Shown here piece by piece: positions 36,020 through 49,199 of a stretch of 64,000 nt of DNA. The DNA is from Pohlia nutans (Eukaryota > Streptophyta > Bryopsida > Bryales > Mniaceae), in assembly GCA_022496805.1 (NCBI GenBank), contig CM040088.1:23095001-23159000 (forward strand), read 5' to 3'. A model generated the notes under the pieces. That model was not told where the DNA came from. It saw only the letters and a list, made by a program, of their open reading frames with translations, and did no database searches. Every line of letters begins with the position of its first letter. The first letter of the stretch is position 1. A program made the position numbers and the translations under genes.

Positions 36020-36238
36020 CTTGTACTCACCTCGGACTCGTCTATGGTGAGTTGGAGAATAATCTAAAGCAAGGCCCTGCACTGCTCGGGCGAATGGAAA
36101 TCCGAGTGACCTCCCCAATGCTAAAAGAGAATTCCCACAAGCCTAAGAGAGCCCACCAAGGGACTATTCATGAACAATGTTTGTCATAAATTGTTAGTAA
36201 AGGGATGCAAACTCCACTTGAACTCCACTTGAACACCA
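36020..36238 (-). repeat. Uninterrupted copy of the repeat that received the LINE
   Basis: Read on the minus strand it aligns through 14238-14332 directly into 15368-15510 without the LINE. Landmarks are TCAAGTGGAGTTTGCATCCC, CATGAATAGTCCC, TTTAGCATTGGGGAGGTCAC and GCAGTGCAGGGC. GATGAGTACAA repeats occur at its far end. Confidence 0.75.
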
Positions 36239-36720
36239 TTTGAACACCACATTTGTTTACAATTAACTCTAATGTTTTGAAATATTTCATTTACATTGCA
36301 ACAATATTGTGTCCTTTTTCAATCTTAGGATTCTGAATTGCATGGCATATTGCATCTCTAAAGTAGAAGTACCTATACTTGATAAAATAAAGTTTTTGGG
36401 TGAAAACACTATTGGATGGATGAATAGTAGTATACATTATTGCAATTTCAGCAACGTTGCAATTTAAAATGACCATAGTTTTTAAAAAAACTAATGTAAG
36501 AGTTATAAAAGTGGTATAGATCAATCCCAAGTCCTTGTATACCATACTACCTTTTCAATTTTGCCACTCTTATGTTGAATAATTATTTTAATTTTGATTT
36601 TTAAATTCGACAATCCCAAAATATTGGAATTTTGTAAAATATTCATGTAAATTTGTTAAAATTTTGGAAAGTAATTTTTAAAAATTTAGGCATTTTCAAA
36701 ACTAATTTAACCCTTTGAGG

Positions 36721-37234
36721 TTCAGATAATGCAATGATTTCAAAGATATATTTTAAGATGTTTGATGAATCACAAAAATGGAGTTGAAATACAAAGAGAA
36801 GTTGAAAATCTCAACGTGTAGATCGTTCAATTTTTCATATTTGTTATTAATATTTTTAATTCAAATTTCAAGGTTTTCTTTTGAAATTCAATTTAAAATC
36901 TGAAATTAACAATTTTTAATATTTTTTTAATGATGGATTTGGAATAATATGCACTATGAGATGGCAAATTTTCCATTATTTGATTCTACTTATTTTGGAA
37001 AATCATTTTTAAGATCTCATTTTTTGAACTAAAAATGAAACTTGATATAAACCACTTTTGTTATTTAAAAAAATCACAATATCTTATTTTTGAAGATCCA
37101 TATTGTACAAACGGTAGTCAACTAGCACAAGAACCAAAGAAATTTGGATGGATGAAAAACATCATTGTATGTGGTGAAAGGACGCATTATAAATCATTTA
37201 TCGTCGACATAGTGAACGCACGCGCGTCGAAGGG
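36721..37234 (-). mobile_element. TTAA-bounded element, inverted relative to 16426-16962
   Basis: It is flanked by TTAA at 36717-36720 and 37235-37238. The ends CCCTTTGAGGTTCAG and CGCGCGTCGAAGGG are imperfect inverted repeats. The body is homologous to the copy at 16.4 kb. Its 67-codon open frame is not convincing as a gene. Confidence 0.7.
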
Positions 37235-37911
37235 TTAACTATAGCCAAAACTCTAAAGTTACTACGGTATCATGAAATATTTGAGTTTCCTTGCACAAGG
37301 CTCCTGAACTCCCCATTGAAAAACACAATTAGGAGTCTAATTTGTCACACCTTACAAATAGCAGCTAGGTAGTGTATTCTATCACCAAATTTAATCCTCT
37401 TTTTCCATCAACCGTACGCTAATGCTTCCAAATTTTAGATTTGGATTTCTTTCATTTTTATTTGTTTCTTAGATTTTTAAATAGAATTTGCCAATCATAC
37501 TAGTACAGATGTTTTGGTTAATTGCATATAGGTGGGTATATGTGATGTTATAACCAACACCATGAACCCCTCTATGACATAATCGTTGTTGCGTTGAAGA
37601 TAAATCTTGATAATTTAATTGTGTTTTATTGCCAATTATAGCAGTGGACAAATTTCATTCTAGTATCAACTTTGGGAATTTATCATGCATGGTTATATGA
37701 ACATCTATTGAAATGGATATTATTGAGCTTATCTATACGTTGCAAATATGTCAATGATATATTGTATTTTTATAAATATAATGGATGGTAATTGCATTAA
37801 TTGCTTTAGAGTTCATAACATTCTTAGATAGCTTTGACTTGCACCCTTTTCTCGGCCCAGTTACCCAAAAGAATTGGCCTTGATCCTATAATCAAAGCTT
37901 GTTGAGCTTAA

Positions 37912-38722
37912 CCCCTAACCGTCCCTAGCTTTTTTGGGCTTAAAATCATCATTGCTTTTGATGTGTTGTAGGTCTAAATGTAAGTGAGGTATAGAAATCT
38001 CAAATGTACAATCTTGTAATATACATGTTGTAGATCATGTGGATCAATTTTGGGGTCATTTGGCCATATAGATTGCAAGATCATAGTGTTTTAGTGCTAA
38101 AAAAGGATGCTGAAATTTTCCTAGCAACACAGTTAGAGGTAAAATTCATTTTCAAAATTACTCAAATGAAAAAGCCTTCAACTATAAAGTAGTTCAAAAT
38201 CATCATATAAACACATTGGTACCAAAAAAGCCTCATGAAAAAATTTAATGTGCCCTGAAATGGCCTTGCAATGTCAAAAAAGTAGCCCAAAAAGTGACCC
38301 ATTTGACCCAAAAAGCAAAAAGTGTCCAAACTAGACCCGTGCACTAAAATGACTCCCAAACATTCAGAACAAAACGGATTGACATGAAAATTTTACCATG
38401 ATAACCAGACTTCAAGGGGAATCCAACCCAATAATTATTTATTGAGAACGGACATGGGATGAAGGAGATAAAAGCCCCCAAAGTTGCAGCCATCAAATTG
38501 CACAAAAACCGTCCAAAAAAAGGACACCTACTTTCAAATGATCACCAAAAATTCAATACATCTCGGATTGATTTGAAATGTTTACCACACATTCCATACA
38601 TCATGCGGTTTGTATTTGCAAAATTTCATTGAAATCAAACACTTTTTACAAAAGTTACAGCTCTTCAAAGGTGAATGTACCCCCACAAACGTTCAAAATA
38701 TGGACGCCGGGACGGTTAGGGG
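37912..38722 (+). mobile_element. TTAA-bounded element, complete copy (811 bp)
   Basis: The terminal inverted repeats are CCCCTAACCGTCCC and GGGACGGTTAGGGG, flanked by TTAA at the left and TTAT at the right. The first two thirds recur at 22406-22950. No coding capacity. Confidence 0.8.
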
Positions 38723-38834
38723 TTATATAACACATCTAGATTGGTTTTTTTTGATGGCTAAGCTAGTTTTTTTGATGGCTAAGCTAGAACGGTTTTGTTC
38801 TTACCCCCTCTGTCATTTAGGGATTAACCCTTAA

Positions 38835-39184
38835 CCCTTAAACGTCAAGGTAAGCCCCATGGGCTTATTTAAAAGAGAATAATCAAGAAAAAAGTAGATT
38901 TTCTCAACCAAATCAAGCATGGATTGGTGCGTTGGAAAGCTACTGAAAAAGCGATCTAGATTGCAAATTTGCGCCTCGTTTGAGAGATTGTGGAATCGTT
39001 GGTAAGCAATCAAAGTTATGAAATTGAACAAGTTTTTGAGGTTGGGGCAGCTGAGATGCCGCAGTGCTACAGTGCTGGCCAGCAGTGTCCCACAGAGCCG
39101 TTTTTGCTTTTTTTTTTTTTTTTCCCTCCGAAAATTTAGATGCCTTCTGGGCTGCCCCGCCCAGGCCCTCTTGATGTTTAAGGG
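38835..39184 (-). mobile_element. TTAA-bounded MITE, copy 2 (350 bp)
   Basis: This is the inverted partner of 13348-13696. TTAA is at 38831-38834 and 39185-39188, and the ends CCCTTAAACGTCAAGG and CTTGATGTTTAAGGG are inverted repeats. Shared internal strings include GGCATCTAAAT, GCCAGCACTGTAGCACTGCG and TTGGTTGAGAAAATC. Confidence 0.85.
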
Positions 39185-39557
39185 TTAAACGTGCTTCTTG
39201 TGCGAAAAAATCCCTCACATTTGGACCCTGTTCAGTATTCCTTCAAATTATGAGAACCCACACCACTTTTGGGAAAATCGAAACCGGTCGATGTCAAGTA
39301 GACCCCACTAGCAAAATAAATGCTAAATTAAATTGGAGATGAAGACTTGGAATGAAAATCCCCACTGCTGCAGATATGGACAGTCCCATTTTGGGTAGTG
39401 TGGTTTTTCACATCAATAGCAATTATCTACTGTTTTTTGCAAAAAAACATAACATCATCTCACTTACATGCATAAAGTATGGTCTGACACTGAGAATCCA
39501 CTTTTTTGTTTCACAAGAATCGTCCACAAATCCAATACAAAGAACGGGAGCCTCTTA

Positions 39558-39991
39558 CGGGCGGTTTACACTACGGACCAAGAGCCGTGACCAAGGAAAA
39601 TGGATTAATTCCATGGTCACACTTCATGGTCACACTTCCATGGTCACACTTCAAAAAAATGTAATTTTTAAAGCCCTTGGGCCTCTCACTAAGTGTAAAC
39701 CGAACTTGGACTGGGACTTAAAATAATAATAAAACGGCATTTCAAGCCCATGGTCTCCTCGTTCGGCAATTAGAGAACCCTTTTTGCCTCTCTCACCAAA
39801 AAATCCAGGGGACCCTTCAACATTATCCACTAGGACTATTTCTAGGCCTTTTGAGGACCTCAACTCCTTTGGTCACTTTTCTTTTTTCCTTGTAGTGTAA
39901 ACCCAAGTCATCCTGGGACGAGATGATGGAGTCAATCACAGATTTTAGAGCTGCATGGGACGAGTTCTTGATCCTTAGAGTAAACCGCCCC
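39558..39991. mobile_element. PIF/Harbinger-like MITE with TTA target duplication, first of two abutting copies
   Basis: CGGGCGGTTTACACTACGGAC opens the left end after TTA (39555-39557), trimmed here to its first bases CGGGCGGTTTACACTA. The right end is GTAAACCGCCCC, followed by TTA (39992-39994). Internal landmarks AAACCGAACTTGGACTGGGA and GTAAACCCAAGTCATCC also occur in the next element and in the remnant at 18150-18640. No transposase. Confidence 0.75.
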
Positions 39992-39994
39992 TTA

Positions 39995-40535
39995 GGGGCG
40001 GTTTACACCATGGACTATGAAGTCGGACCATGGAAGATGGCTATTTTCCATGGTCTGACTTCATGGGACGACTTCCATGGTCCCAGTTATTAAAAAATCA
40101 ATTTACAAGGTTTATGGGCCCTTCACTAGGTGTAAACCGAATGTGGACCAAGAAGAATTACCATGCACCAAAAAGTGGATGTGCTGATTTTTTTAGTATA
40201 TGTCCAAAAATGGCAGTTTTGGAAAAGAAATTAATTTTTTGTCTTCTTTTGAAATTGCTCATTAAAAAAATATTATAACTGCATTTTTCTCCCATGGGCC
40301 CTTGATTTTTCTACTAGACCACCTCTTTTGCCTCTCTCAACGGAAAAGCCATTGGACCATGTTAGTGGATAATGTAGGCCTTAAATATTGTTTTTTGGGG
40401 ACCTCAACTCCTTTGGTCACTTTTCTTTTTTCCTCGTAGTGTAAACCCAAGTCATCCCGGGACGAGTTGATGGAGCCAATCACAGATTTTAGAATTGCAT
40501 TGGACGAGTTCTTGGTTAGTACTGTAAACCGCCCC
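39995..40535. mobile_element. PIF/Harbinger-like MITE with TTA target duplication, second abutting copy
   Basis: The ends are GGGGCGGTTTACACCATGGA and TACTGTAAACCGCCCC. The left TTA (39992-39994) is shared with the neighbouring element and the right TTA is 40536-40538. One element apparently inserted at the target duplication of the other. 541 bp, no coding capacity. Confidence 0.8.
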
Positions 40536-40559
40536 TTATACATCCAAAATGACAAAAGG

Positions 40560-41330
40560 CTAAAAAAAATTGGACACCGAATCACTCAAAATGTGTTGCC
40601 CGTCCAACCATCCAGAGTATACCATGGTCCCAAGAAAGACCGAGCACCATGGATGTGAAGTCCAGCTAAGGGTACTCTCCCTAGACAGTCGGTTGACACG
40701 GTTCCTAATCCCCGACTCTAAAGCCCCCCGAGGCACTGTTCATCCATGGGCCCCATTTTCTGAAATTTTCATTTTGGGCACCCTAGGGTCTTTTTTTGGC
40801 AATTTTCTTTGCAAATTTGGGGCCCACAGTCCAAATTTGATTTAGGAGGACCCTCTAGGAAATTTTAAACCCTTGGAAGAGGGGGTTATTTTTTAAGGTG
40901 ATCCCCTACATGTTCAAAATAGGGGAAATTTTTTGTCCTCTTGCATTAACGTCCGCGGGGGGTGCACTCCCTGCCCATCTTGTTGGCATAGCTGCCCAAG
41001 TTGCCCGTAAAACAACGTTCAAGTCCAACAAGAAATGGCTCCACTCCAACTTGTTTTTGGCGAAATTACAGAAAGGCTACCTGCTTTTGGAAGTGCGTAA
41101 CAAAAATGGATGCCATCACAAAAGTCTTCTAAAAAATATTGTTCAATGGTCTGATATGGGTATTCCAAGCAGGACTCTCCAGACTTTAGAAAAATGCCCT
41201 TTTGGAAATGAAAAATATATTGGACACTTCCAAAAATTACATGGTGCTATGTAAGGCATGTTGGTACACCACAATCATGTGCTATATAGGTCAAATTCGA
41301 AAATTGATTTTTTTTTTCCTAATTTAACCT
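40560..41330. other. Unassigned stretch with one 118-codon open frame
   Basis: The plus-strand frame 40898-41254 contains a basic middle (KSNKKWLHSN) and no motif I know. Composition is more balanced than the surroundings, so it could be a decayed transposon or gene fragment. I do not assign a function. Confidence 0.25.
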
Positions 41331-41337
41331 CTAAACG

Positions 41338-41590
41338 TGCCAACCCTTTGAACATAAGTAGATGCTAGCCTCAAAAAAAGATATTTGCATGGCTCAAATG
41401 TACATGAGATGTACATGAGAGGTCCATTGCAAGCATAAAATCTACCCAACAAGAGTTTGTTTTAATTGGTAAAGAACCTAATGGGCTTGCAAAGATGACT
41501 TGGATGAAAGTCATCCGAGATTGTATGAGAAAGTTACAAGGCTTTTAATCTGTTCCTGATTCAGTTTTTGGACGTTGGGACGTTTAAAGG
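41338..41590. mobile_element. TTAA-bounded MITE (253 bp)
   Basis: CCTCTAAACGTGCCAA at the left and TTGGGACGTTTAAAGG at the right form the inverted repeats. TTAA flanks both sides (41334-41337, 41591-41594). Non-coding. Confidence 0.75.
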
Positions 41591-41934
41591 TTAACATATT
41601 CAGCACATGGTTACATTATAGTAGTGAAAGGACTACGATTTAAGGTTCTCTATTAAAACAAATAGTCATGCACTTTATCAAGTTTGTATTTAAGTATATC
41701 ATATGGTTTAGAGTCAAAGATATCATGAAATCATAGCCCTTTTAAATTGTGTAAAAATATGTGATTTTTGAAAGTTCTCACAAATAGGGAAATATAGTAA
41801 TGCATCAAATTAAGAGTTGAAATTAAACATATGTATGGCTCAAACATTAGAGTTAACCGAAAAGAAGAGAGAATACATATTAGGTGAGGTGAGTCTGACC
41901 CGTATCTAAGAGCAAATAGATTAGACAAATTACA

Positions 41935-42170
41935 CCATTAGACCAATTACAATAATCAAGTTTCAACATTAGAGCAAGGAGAGCCGACCAATTACACCAT
42001 TATACCATTTGCAACAATTAAGTTTCAACATTAGAGCAATTAGATTAGACCAATTACACTGTTAAACTAATTACACCATTAGACAAATTGCAATAGAAAA
42101 TTACACAACTAGATCACTTACAATAGCAAATTACATTATTAGACCGATTACAATAGTAATTGTCCACAAT
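41935..42170. repeat. Degenerate minisatellite of ATTAGACCAATTACA units
   Basis: ATTAGACCAATTACA, ATTACACCATTA and CAAGTTTCAACATTAGAGCA recur irregularly across about 240 bp. No longer structure is visible. Confidence 0.65.
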
Positions 42171-43009
42171 ATGCTAATGAATCATAATTCCTCGCCTCGG
42201 GGGGTGCACTTAGTGTTAAAAGCCTCGAATGACGTGCGTGCGTCACCTCCAAGTTAATACCCCTATATATAGATTTCCTTCCCTTAAAAAAATGATATAC
42301 ATACATATATATAACAAAAAGAAGCCTAATGTATGTATGCATGTTCAAAGTAAATTAAAAAAGAAAAAGCCTAACATACGTATACAATGAAAAACATGAC
42401 CTAAAAAATAGGCCTAAAGTTTTTCACTACAAAAGTAATTATTTATCATTGATAAAATCATTAAACACTTTTTCATCTGTAAGATGTAACTTATACAAAT
42501 TTTTTCTACTACAAAAGTTAATGTAGCTAGTGCAATAATAGTTTCTAAGTCCATTATGTATGATCTGTCAAGTCATAAGTCTATAGTGATCCATGATCTT
42601 TTTGGTACCAACACAATCCAATCTCCATATGAGATGGTGGATCCAACAAATCAAGTGGTTTTCTATATCCAACCCACCTACTATTAGCAATTTTTCTAGG
42701 CATTCTATAAACCCTTCCTAAATATCAAGTTTTAGTGGTCAATGCTTTTGATTTGCTTAGCCTTCCTCTTTTTAAATTTTTTTCAATGAAGAGGCACGAG
42801 AGTTACTTCCTACCTACATTTTATAAGGGAAGGCCCCTATATGTAAATTTACAATTCTTATCAACAACCGAAAATGGACCATATATATTTATGAAATTGA
42901 ACAAAGTAATAGCCTAAGGGTATGTATATTTTGTAAGCCCACTCCATAATTAATACCCCTTTTTTCCACTCATGTGGTTCTATACGGGATATTGTAGTGC
43001 AAACCCCCG

Positions 43010-43885
43010 ATTTCCTCACAAAATTATAATGGTAATTTTTCTGCGGTATGCTAATATCATTCTCAATCACTAATTGTCCACAATATATCAATCTTATGAT
43101 TACGAAATTAAAACAATGATTGCCCACTATATGCTAATTACAATTCCTCACAAAATTACAATAATAAGTGTTCATGATATGTTGATCTTATGAATACAAA
43201 ATTAGAATAATGATTGCCTACGATACGCTAATCACATTTCCTCACAAAAAAGAGAATTGTGAATTGTCTACAACATGCTAACAATATTCTCAAGCACTAA
43301 TTGTCCATGATATGCTAATCACAATTCCTCAGAAAATGAGGATAGTAAATTGTCTAGAACGGATATGCTTACAAAATTCTCAAGTACTAAGCGTCCACAG
43401 TATGCTACTCACAATTCTCAAGCACTAATTGTCCACGATATGCTAATTTGGGGCTCTGCACCTTCCAAAATATATATATTCGATATTTTCAAAAGGTACA
43501 CCTAGACTCCCCAATACATATGAGAAGAAAATAAAAATAGCATGGTATATGTATGTATGTATTTTTGTCCTAGCCAATTGTCCTAAACTAATTTGGGGTC
43601 CTAGCACCAAAACATAGAATTGAAATTTCCAATAGTAAGATCCTAGACTCCCTAATACATCTGAGTGAACAATATAAATGGCATGCTTTATATATATATG
43701 TGTAGTTTTGCCTTAGCTAGTCGTCCTCGGCTAATAAGCTAATTTGAGGCCCTAATCCCCAAATAGAGAATTAAAATTTCCTAAAGGTGCACCTAAGCTC
43801 CCCAATATATATGAGAAGCCCATAAAAATGCCATGGTATATGTATATGTGTGTCGTTTTGTCCTAGCTAGTCATTGTAGATTGAG
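43010..43885. repeat. Two adjoining tandem repeats
   Basis: Up to about 43440, units of about 70-80 bp contain CTAATCACAATTCCTCA and ATTGTCCACAATATG. From about 43443 to 43885 three units of about 146-150 bp begin with CTAATTTGGGGTCCTAGCAC-like sequence and contain CTCCCCAATA and TATGTATATGTGT-like runs. Non-coding. Confidence 0.7.
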
Positions 43886-44479
43886 ACATCCAAGAAATTG
43901 GGAGAAGGGGGTGTGTGTGTTGGTTTACCCGCAACATAGGTGATTACAATTATCCTTCTCTATTATGACAAGTTTGGGAAGCCCTAAAAATTAGATGGCT
44001 GGCATGGATTAGTCATAGAAATGACTTGTCACATCTGTATTGCTTTAAACAATAACATCGTCATATTATCGAGTGTCGTAATATGGAGGATAGAATGTAT
44101 TGTTGTTTCCATAGCAAGAGCTTGGATGTAGAGTTATAGTATGGATATGTCCAAAAATTATTTATGATGGGATAAAAATTGCTACAACATGCACAAGCAA
44201 AGTGATTGGAAAACAAAACTTCACCCAAAACCCTAAGTCAAACTAGTAATTAGAAATGGACAATTTGAAACACCCAAAACAACTAGCAACTTCTACTGAT
44301 TAGTGAAGTACACGAAGATAAAATATTTTGGGCAAGAAACATGTATATGTATTGCTTTGTATAAGGCAAGGGTACCAAACAGTTTGCTCATCCCATGGCA
44401 ACAAAGAACTCTAAAACTATGTTCATGAAAATTAATCAAACAAGTGGCCACATGAACCAAAAAAATTACAAAGCACTAT

Positions 44480-45850
44480 ACAAGTTATTGTGCTCCGAAT
44501 CATCCTCTACATTGACTCTACCAATGCAATAGAAAAAGTCAAACAATCTATCTCCGACGGCAAGCGATTAATGATCTTCATTTGCAAATGTCCAAACTCT
44601 ACCCAATGCAAATACAGTAACTCTATTTTCCACATGGAGATAGGAGAGCCGCAAACCGAGCACCTCAGCTATACATTTGGGCCGTTGGAATCAATCAAAA
44701 CCTCTGTAGTTGCTAAAAATGGTATTGCAACAAAATCCCAAGAAGCCTCCCAATAACAGCAACCACAGATCCTCCATTTTGACTAGAGAGACATGAAATG
44801 CTAGAATCTTATCAGCTTGTGATGTAACCCGAGGCAACCCCTAATCTTGTGCCACAGTTGCCCGTCGCTGCCTCCCTCTTTTCTGACAGGCAACCGCCTT
44901 CATCCTCTCCTTCCGTGTCGAGATAAACGATATTTCTCACAACTTTGTAGACTTTGTCGAAAAACCCACTTCCACCACCTTCTGTCCTTTTCTCCACCCA
45001 CCCAAGGATGCAATTCATTTGTTTGTAAAACAAATGACGCTAATTTTTTGTAGCTGCACCTTTCTTTGGGAACCTCACACCATGAGGCCTTGGTATATGA
45101 CACAATTCTTTACCGTTCATGCATTGTTGCACCCTGAGCACCATGGTATTGGAGGCGTTATGGGAGTCTCACAACCATCTGGTGAAAACTCTCATGGCGT
45201 GGTCGAAGCTGCTACCCCCGGTCGCTCCGCCCTCCCTTGTTTTCGTGAACCGTAGTCTTCATCACCGCACGTTGTAGACTTCAACTCCTACTTGCCTTTC
45301 ATTTCAATGTTGACCCCGCACCTCAATAGATCCGTTGTAGTATTGACGTCGCGCGAGCAAATCACTGGAGTGATGAAGTCGAGCGAGCAAACCGTTGGGG
45401 TGTTCAAGTCGACACTACGCAACGCTGCCCACCACTCTAACCCGCTGCTGCTTCCCACCATCGCCATATCTTCTTCTGCCCTCTTTTTCTTTATAGAATA
45501 CCAACACAACTAAATGAAAAAACCCTCACCTCCAAATTTGTCTTCCATCCCAGCAACAACTCAGACGCTCTCCAATGACTTTGAGCATGCCTAATACGCT
45601 CTTGTGCAGGCCATAAACATGAATAATACACTTCAGCATGCTGCTCCCCATCCCCCGCGCGTGCTTCTCGTGAGAATCTCCTCTTGTGCGAACTATCTAC
45701 AACACCAAATGCTAATCGAAAAAGCTATGTGGGTTCATAATTTCTTGATGCGCCTTTGGCTTCGGGGGTCGCAGCCTCTAAACCACTCCTTGTCCCTTCA
45801 CCACGACTTCCTCCACATGTCGTGGCTCCACGGGGCTACTTGAGCGCTTA
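44480..45850. other. GC-richer block without a recognisable gene
   Basis: Several short frames exist on both strands (longest 44490-44756, plus strand, 88 codons), but none has known motifs, a consistent exon structure or support from another strand. A short GAGCGAGCAAA repeat lies near 45350-45395. It could be a decayed element. Confidence 0.3.
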
Positions 45851-48800
45851 ACGGAAAACCTCTAAAGGACTTGGGGGGAGGGAAGGTGTTGAGCTTAGCT
45901 CTTGATTTCTTGATTAGATCTTGTAACAAACTCAATTCCTCATTCGTGTGGCGATCGGCACGGTTGAAATTAAAAATGACTTAAGTAGCTTTCGTATGAT
46001 AAAAAGGATCAACAAAATCGCACAATTATTGAAAATATGCCACCGTTGAGAAGATTGATGGAACTCTTCCGGGATAATTTGTACACATTTTGAAATCGGT
46101 TTGTTCAAAAGTTCTCCAAATATTCCAAATCTTTTATCATGTGTAGAGATCATCATTTTGAACGTGTGCAAAAAAAATTCACGTAATTTGGAGGTGTAAG
46201 GAGGAAGATATAAGGGTTTGAAGTGACGTTGAGATAGCCTTTTTGCAGCTCAAATAAATCACCCAAAATTGCACACTTCATGAATAATGATCTCTACCAT
46301 GTGGTTGCCGAGATGGCGGCTCTTGATTGGTCAGCATTGTGTTATCTTTTGGATCTATGAAATACAACTTCTAGGAGGTCTATAGATTAGTTATGAGATA
46401 TTGATCGGCTATACATACCTCTACCTTACTGCAACAATATTGTGTAAGTATTAATGATTTGTTTTGAAACAATAGTGGATATGACATGGCATTTGTTTTG
46501 AAAAAAATATTGAATTATATCTTTTTTGTATTATACTACAACTATAATGTATTTCTTTAAATCCATTTGAATTTGAGAAGCTTAAATCATACAAAAACAT
46601 GGAAATAGCTTTGATTTTGAATTTGAGTTCATTCAAATCAACTACATTTGGAAAATTCAATTACTTTATGTAGAATTCATTAGCAGTGATATGATTTATT
46701 CTCTTGTTTAACCTATACATACATGATGCAAAAAGTATTAGTATTAGTATTATTATTTGATCACTTAAAAAAATTCTACTAGCATAATAATCAAAATAGA
46801 AGAGTATACATGTCTACTAATTTTTGTTTTATATTTTTCACAATTGTCCTTCGTGGATTTGCTTTCAAATAAGGAATAAACATTTTTTTTGTTGTTTCTA
46901 TACAAATTTTTGTCTTTAAATTTATAACGACAATCAATGTAAAAATTTAGTTTAACAATACGATATAAAGTAGTGAGTTAGCAACTACCTGGACTGATAC
47001 TTGGTATAGGCCTTTGCTTTTAACTCCTAATGGATTGAGGTAGAGTTTGAAGTCTTCATATTTTGAAAATAGCTACGATGATAGCATAAAATATTATAAT
47101 AAAACTATGTAATCATATATTCATCTATATTTCGGACATATAATCATTTTTCATCCAATTTTGATACAAATTTCATTCAAATGTAGCTTCATTATCCAAT
47201 TCTTTATAACTTGTACTTGAATTTTGGTTTCTCCATCCATTTCAATTTTCATTTTTGAAATTTTGATACCTTTTGTAGAAAATAAATACTTTTTTGGTGT
47301 TTTTTGGCATTTAATGTCTAACAAAAACTTTGGACCAAAATGTTCATTTTAGCAATGACAATTTTTTGATTCTACTATTGAATTTTTTTATATAAATGTA
47401 CCTAAGGAATACCTTAAATTCAAACTTAATTTTAGAAAATGTCTATTATTGTTTTTTATCTCTCATTGCAAACAAGCTAGGATATTAGACTTTATTCTAT
47501 TTGTGAGTTATTACTTATGAAAAAAATTCAATATATATTTTAAACTAGATTTCAAAACACATCATCAACTTGCACAAATTATGGGACGGATTCATGCATT
47601 TTACAAGATCATGTACTAGACAATTTTAAAACGATGAATTACTTGTTTCTGAATGCATGACAAAAAAAATCTCTCGAAGTTCATGCATTGTAATTTTACA
47701 ATTAGAAGAGACTATCAATTAGTAATTTTAAGAGAAAAATTTATTCAAACAGTTAATTAAATGCTCTTATAGTTGAATAAAAATATCAATTTAAAATTCA
47801 AAAAATTCAGTTGCCCAAGTTGCCCAATTGTTCTTTGTTTGAGCACTTTATTTCATATGCCTCGCTACCCATAGTCTTGAGGCATAGACCATTAAACCCC
47901 CGAGACCCTTCATTCATGATGGTCTTTTAGATCAACGTTGTTATTATTATGATTATTATTAATAATAATACCATTATCATCATCTACATGCCAAGAAATT
48001 GCATGTGATGTTTCAAACCGGTATATTATATTGTTTCAACATCTCAATTTTTAAAAAAGTCTCTAATTGGTACTTTGTATTGTTTTGTGAGAGTAGAGAG
48101 GTGGTAATCAAGGAGAACTCATCCATAGTGAGACTCCAGTTCAACTCCGGTGAATGAGTTGGCACATAGTAGGAAAGGTGTGGGGTGTATGCAAATTGCC
48201 TCACTTGCAAGCCACACTTGTCGCTCATGTTTGTTTCTCGGGCAGTAGAATCTGTCGCTTTTTAAAAAATAATTACTTGAATATTGATTTAGTATTGCAT
48301 TCTTATGTCACTGCAATATAGCTCAAGTGTATATAGTATATTTTTTGCATGCAGTATTCCAAGAGTATAAAATTCATCCTCTATTGTTAAGCTACTTCGT
48401 TATTATTGATGCAATACTACAACACTATTGAAAAATAGGGGGTTGTTCTCCTGATGCAGTTCACAAAAATCTATCGCTCCATTATACTAGAGTTGGTAGG
48501 CAATTCACACATGTCTCTCTTAATATCACCTTTTGTTACATCACATCTTTTGTTCTTTCACAAAATACATGCTATGTTCATGTTATTTGTTAAAAAAAAT
48601 TTACCTAAGTATTCTTGTCAATGATAGTGTTTAAAGTTTGTATGTAAATTTCCCACATCTTTTGTCAATATTTTTGTGTAAATAAGCTTGAATTTTATTT
48701 ATTTTGGTTCTTGGTTTATTTGGGAATTCCAAAAAATTCAAATAAATATTACATTGAATAAATATTATAGTATATTTGGCAAAAAATTGGGTATAAAATA

Positions 48801-49199
48801 TCAAGAATTATAGACTCAAATATCTAATATTTTTGTTAGAACTATGGTTGCCAAACTTGTATTCAGATCTCATTTTATGCTGCACCTTATATATAGAAAT
48901 AATTACAATAAAATGAATGAATATTGCAAACTTATATGATATATGAATTATGAAAGAAATGACTTGGAATATTTTATATGCATAGAAACTCTAAAATCTT
49001 ATGCAATAAAAAATTATTATTATTATTATTATTATTTTAAAAGCCAAGTTTTGCTTGGAATCTAAACAATTTTTGACAATATCAAAAGAAAGTTGTCGTT
49101 TAGAAGTTAAAAACATAATTTTTCTATTCAATAAATTGTATAAGCACTATATCTATATATAAAAATATTTATAAAAATATAAAATCAATATTTCAAATA
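45851..49199. other. AT-rich intergenic DNA
   Basis: No gene is supported on either strand. An ATT microsatellite lies at about 49014-49037. The rest is low-complexity AT-rich sequence. Confidence 0.5.

Noticed and set aside
44490..45513. A gene in the GC-richer block at 44.5-45.5 kb
   Set aside because: The frames are short, on both strands, and share no motif or splice structure. I cannot support a product.
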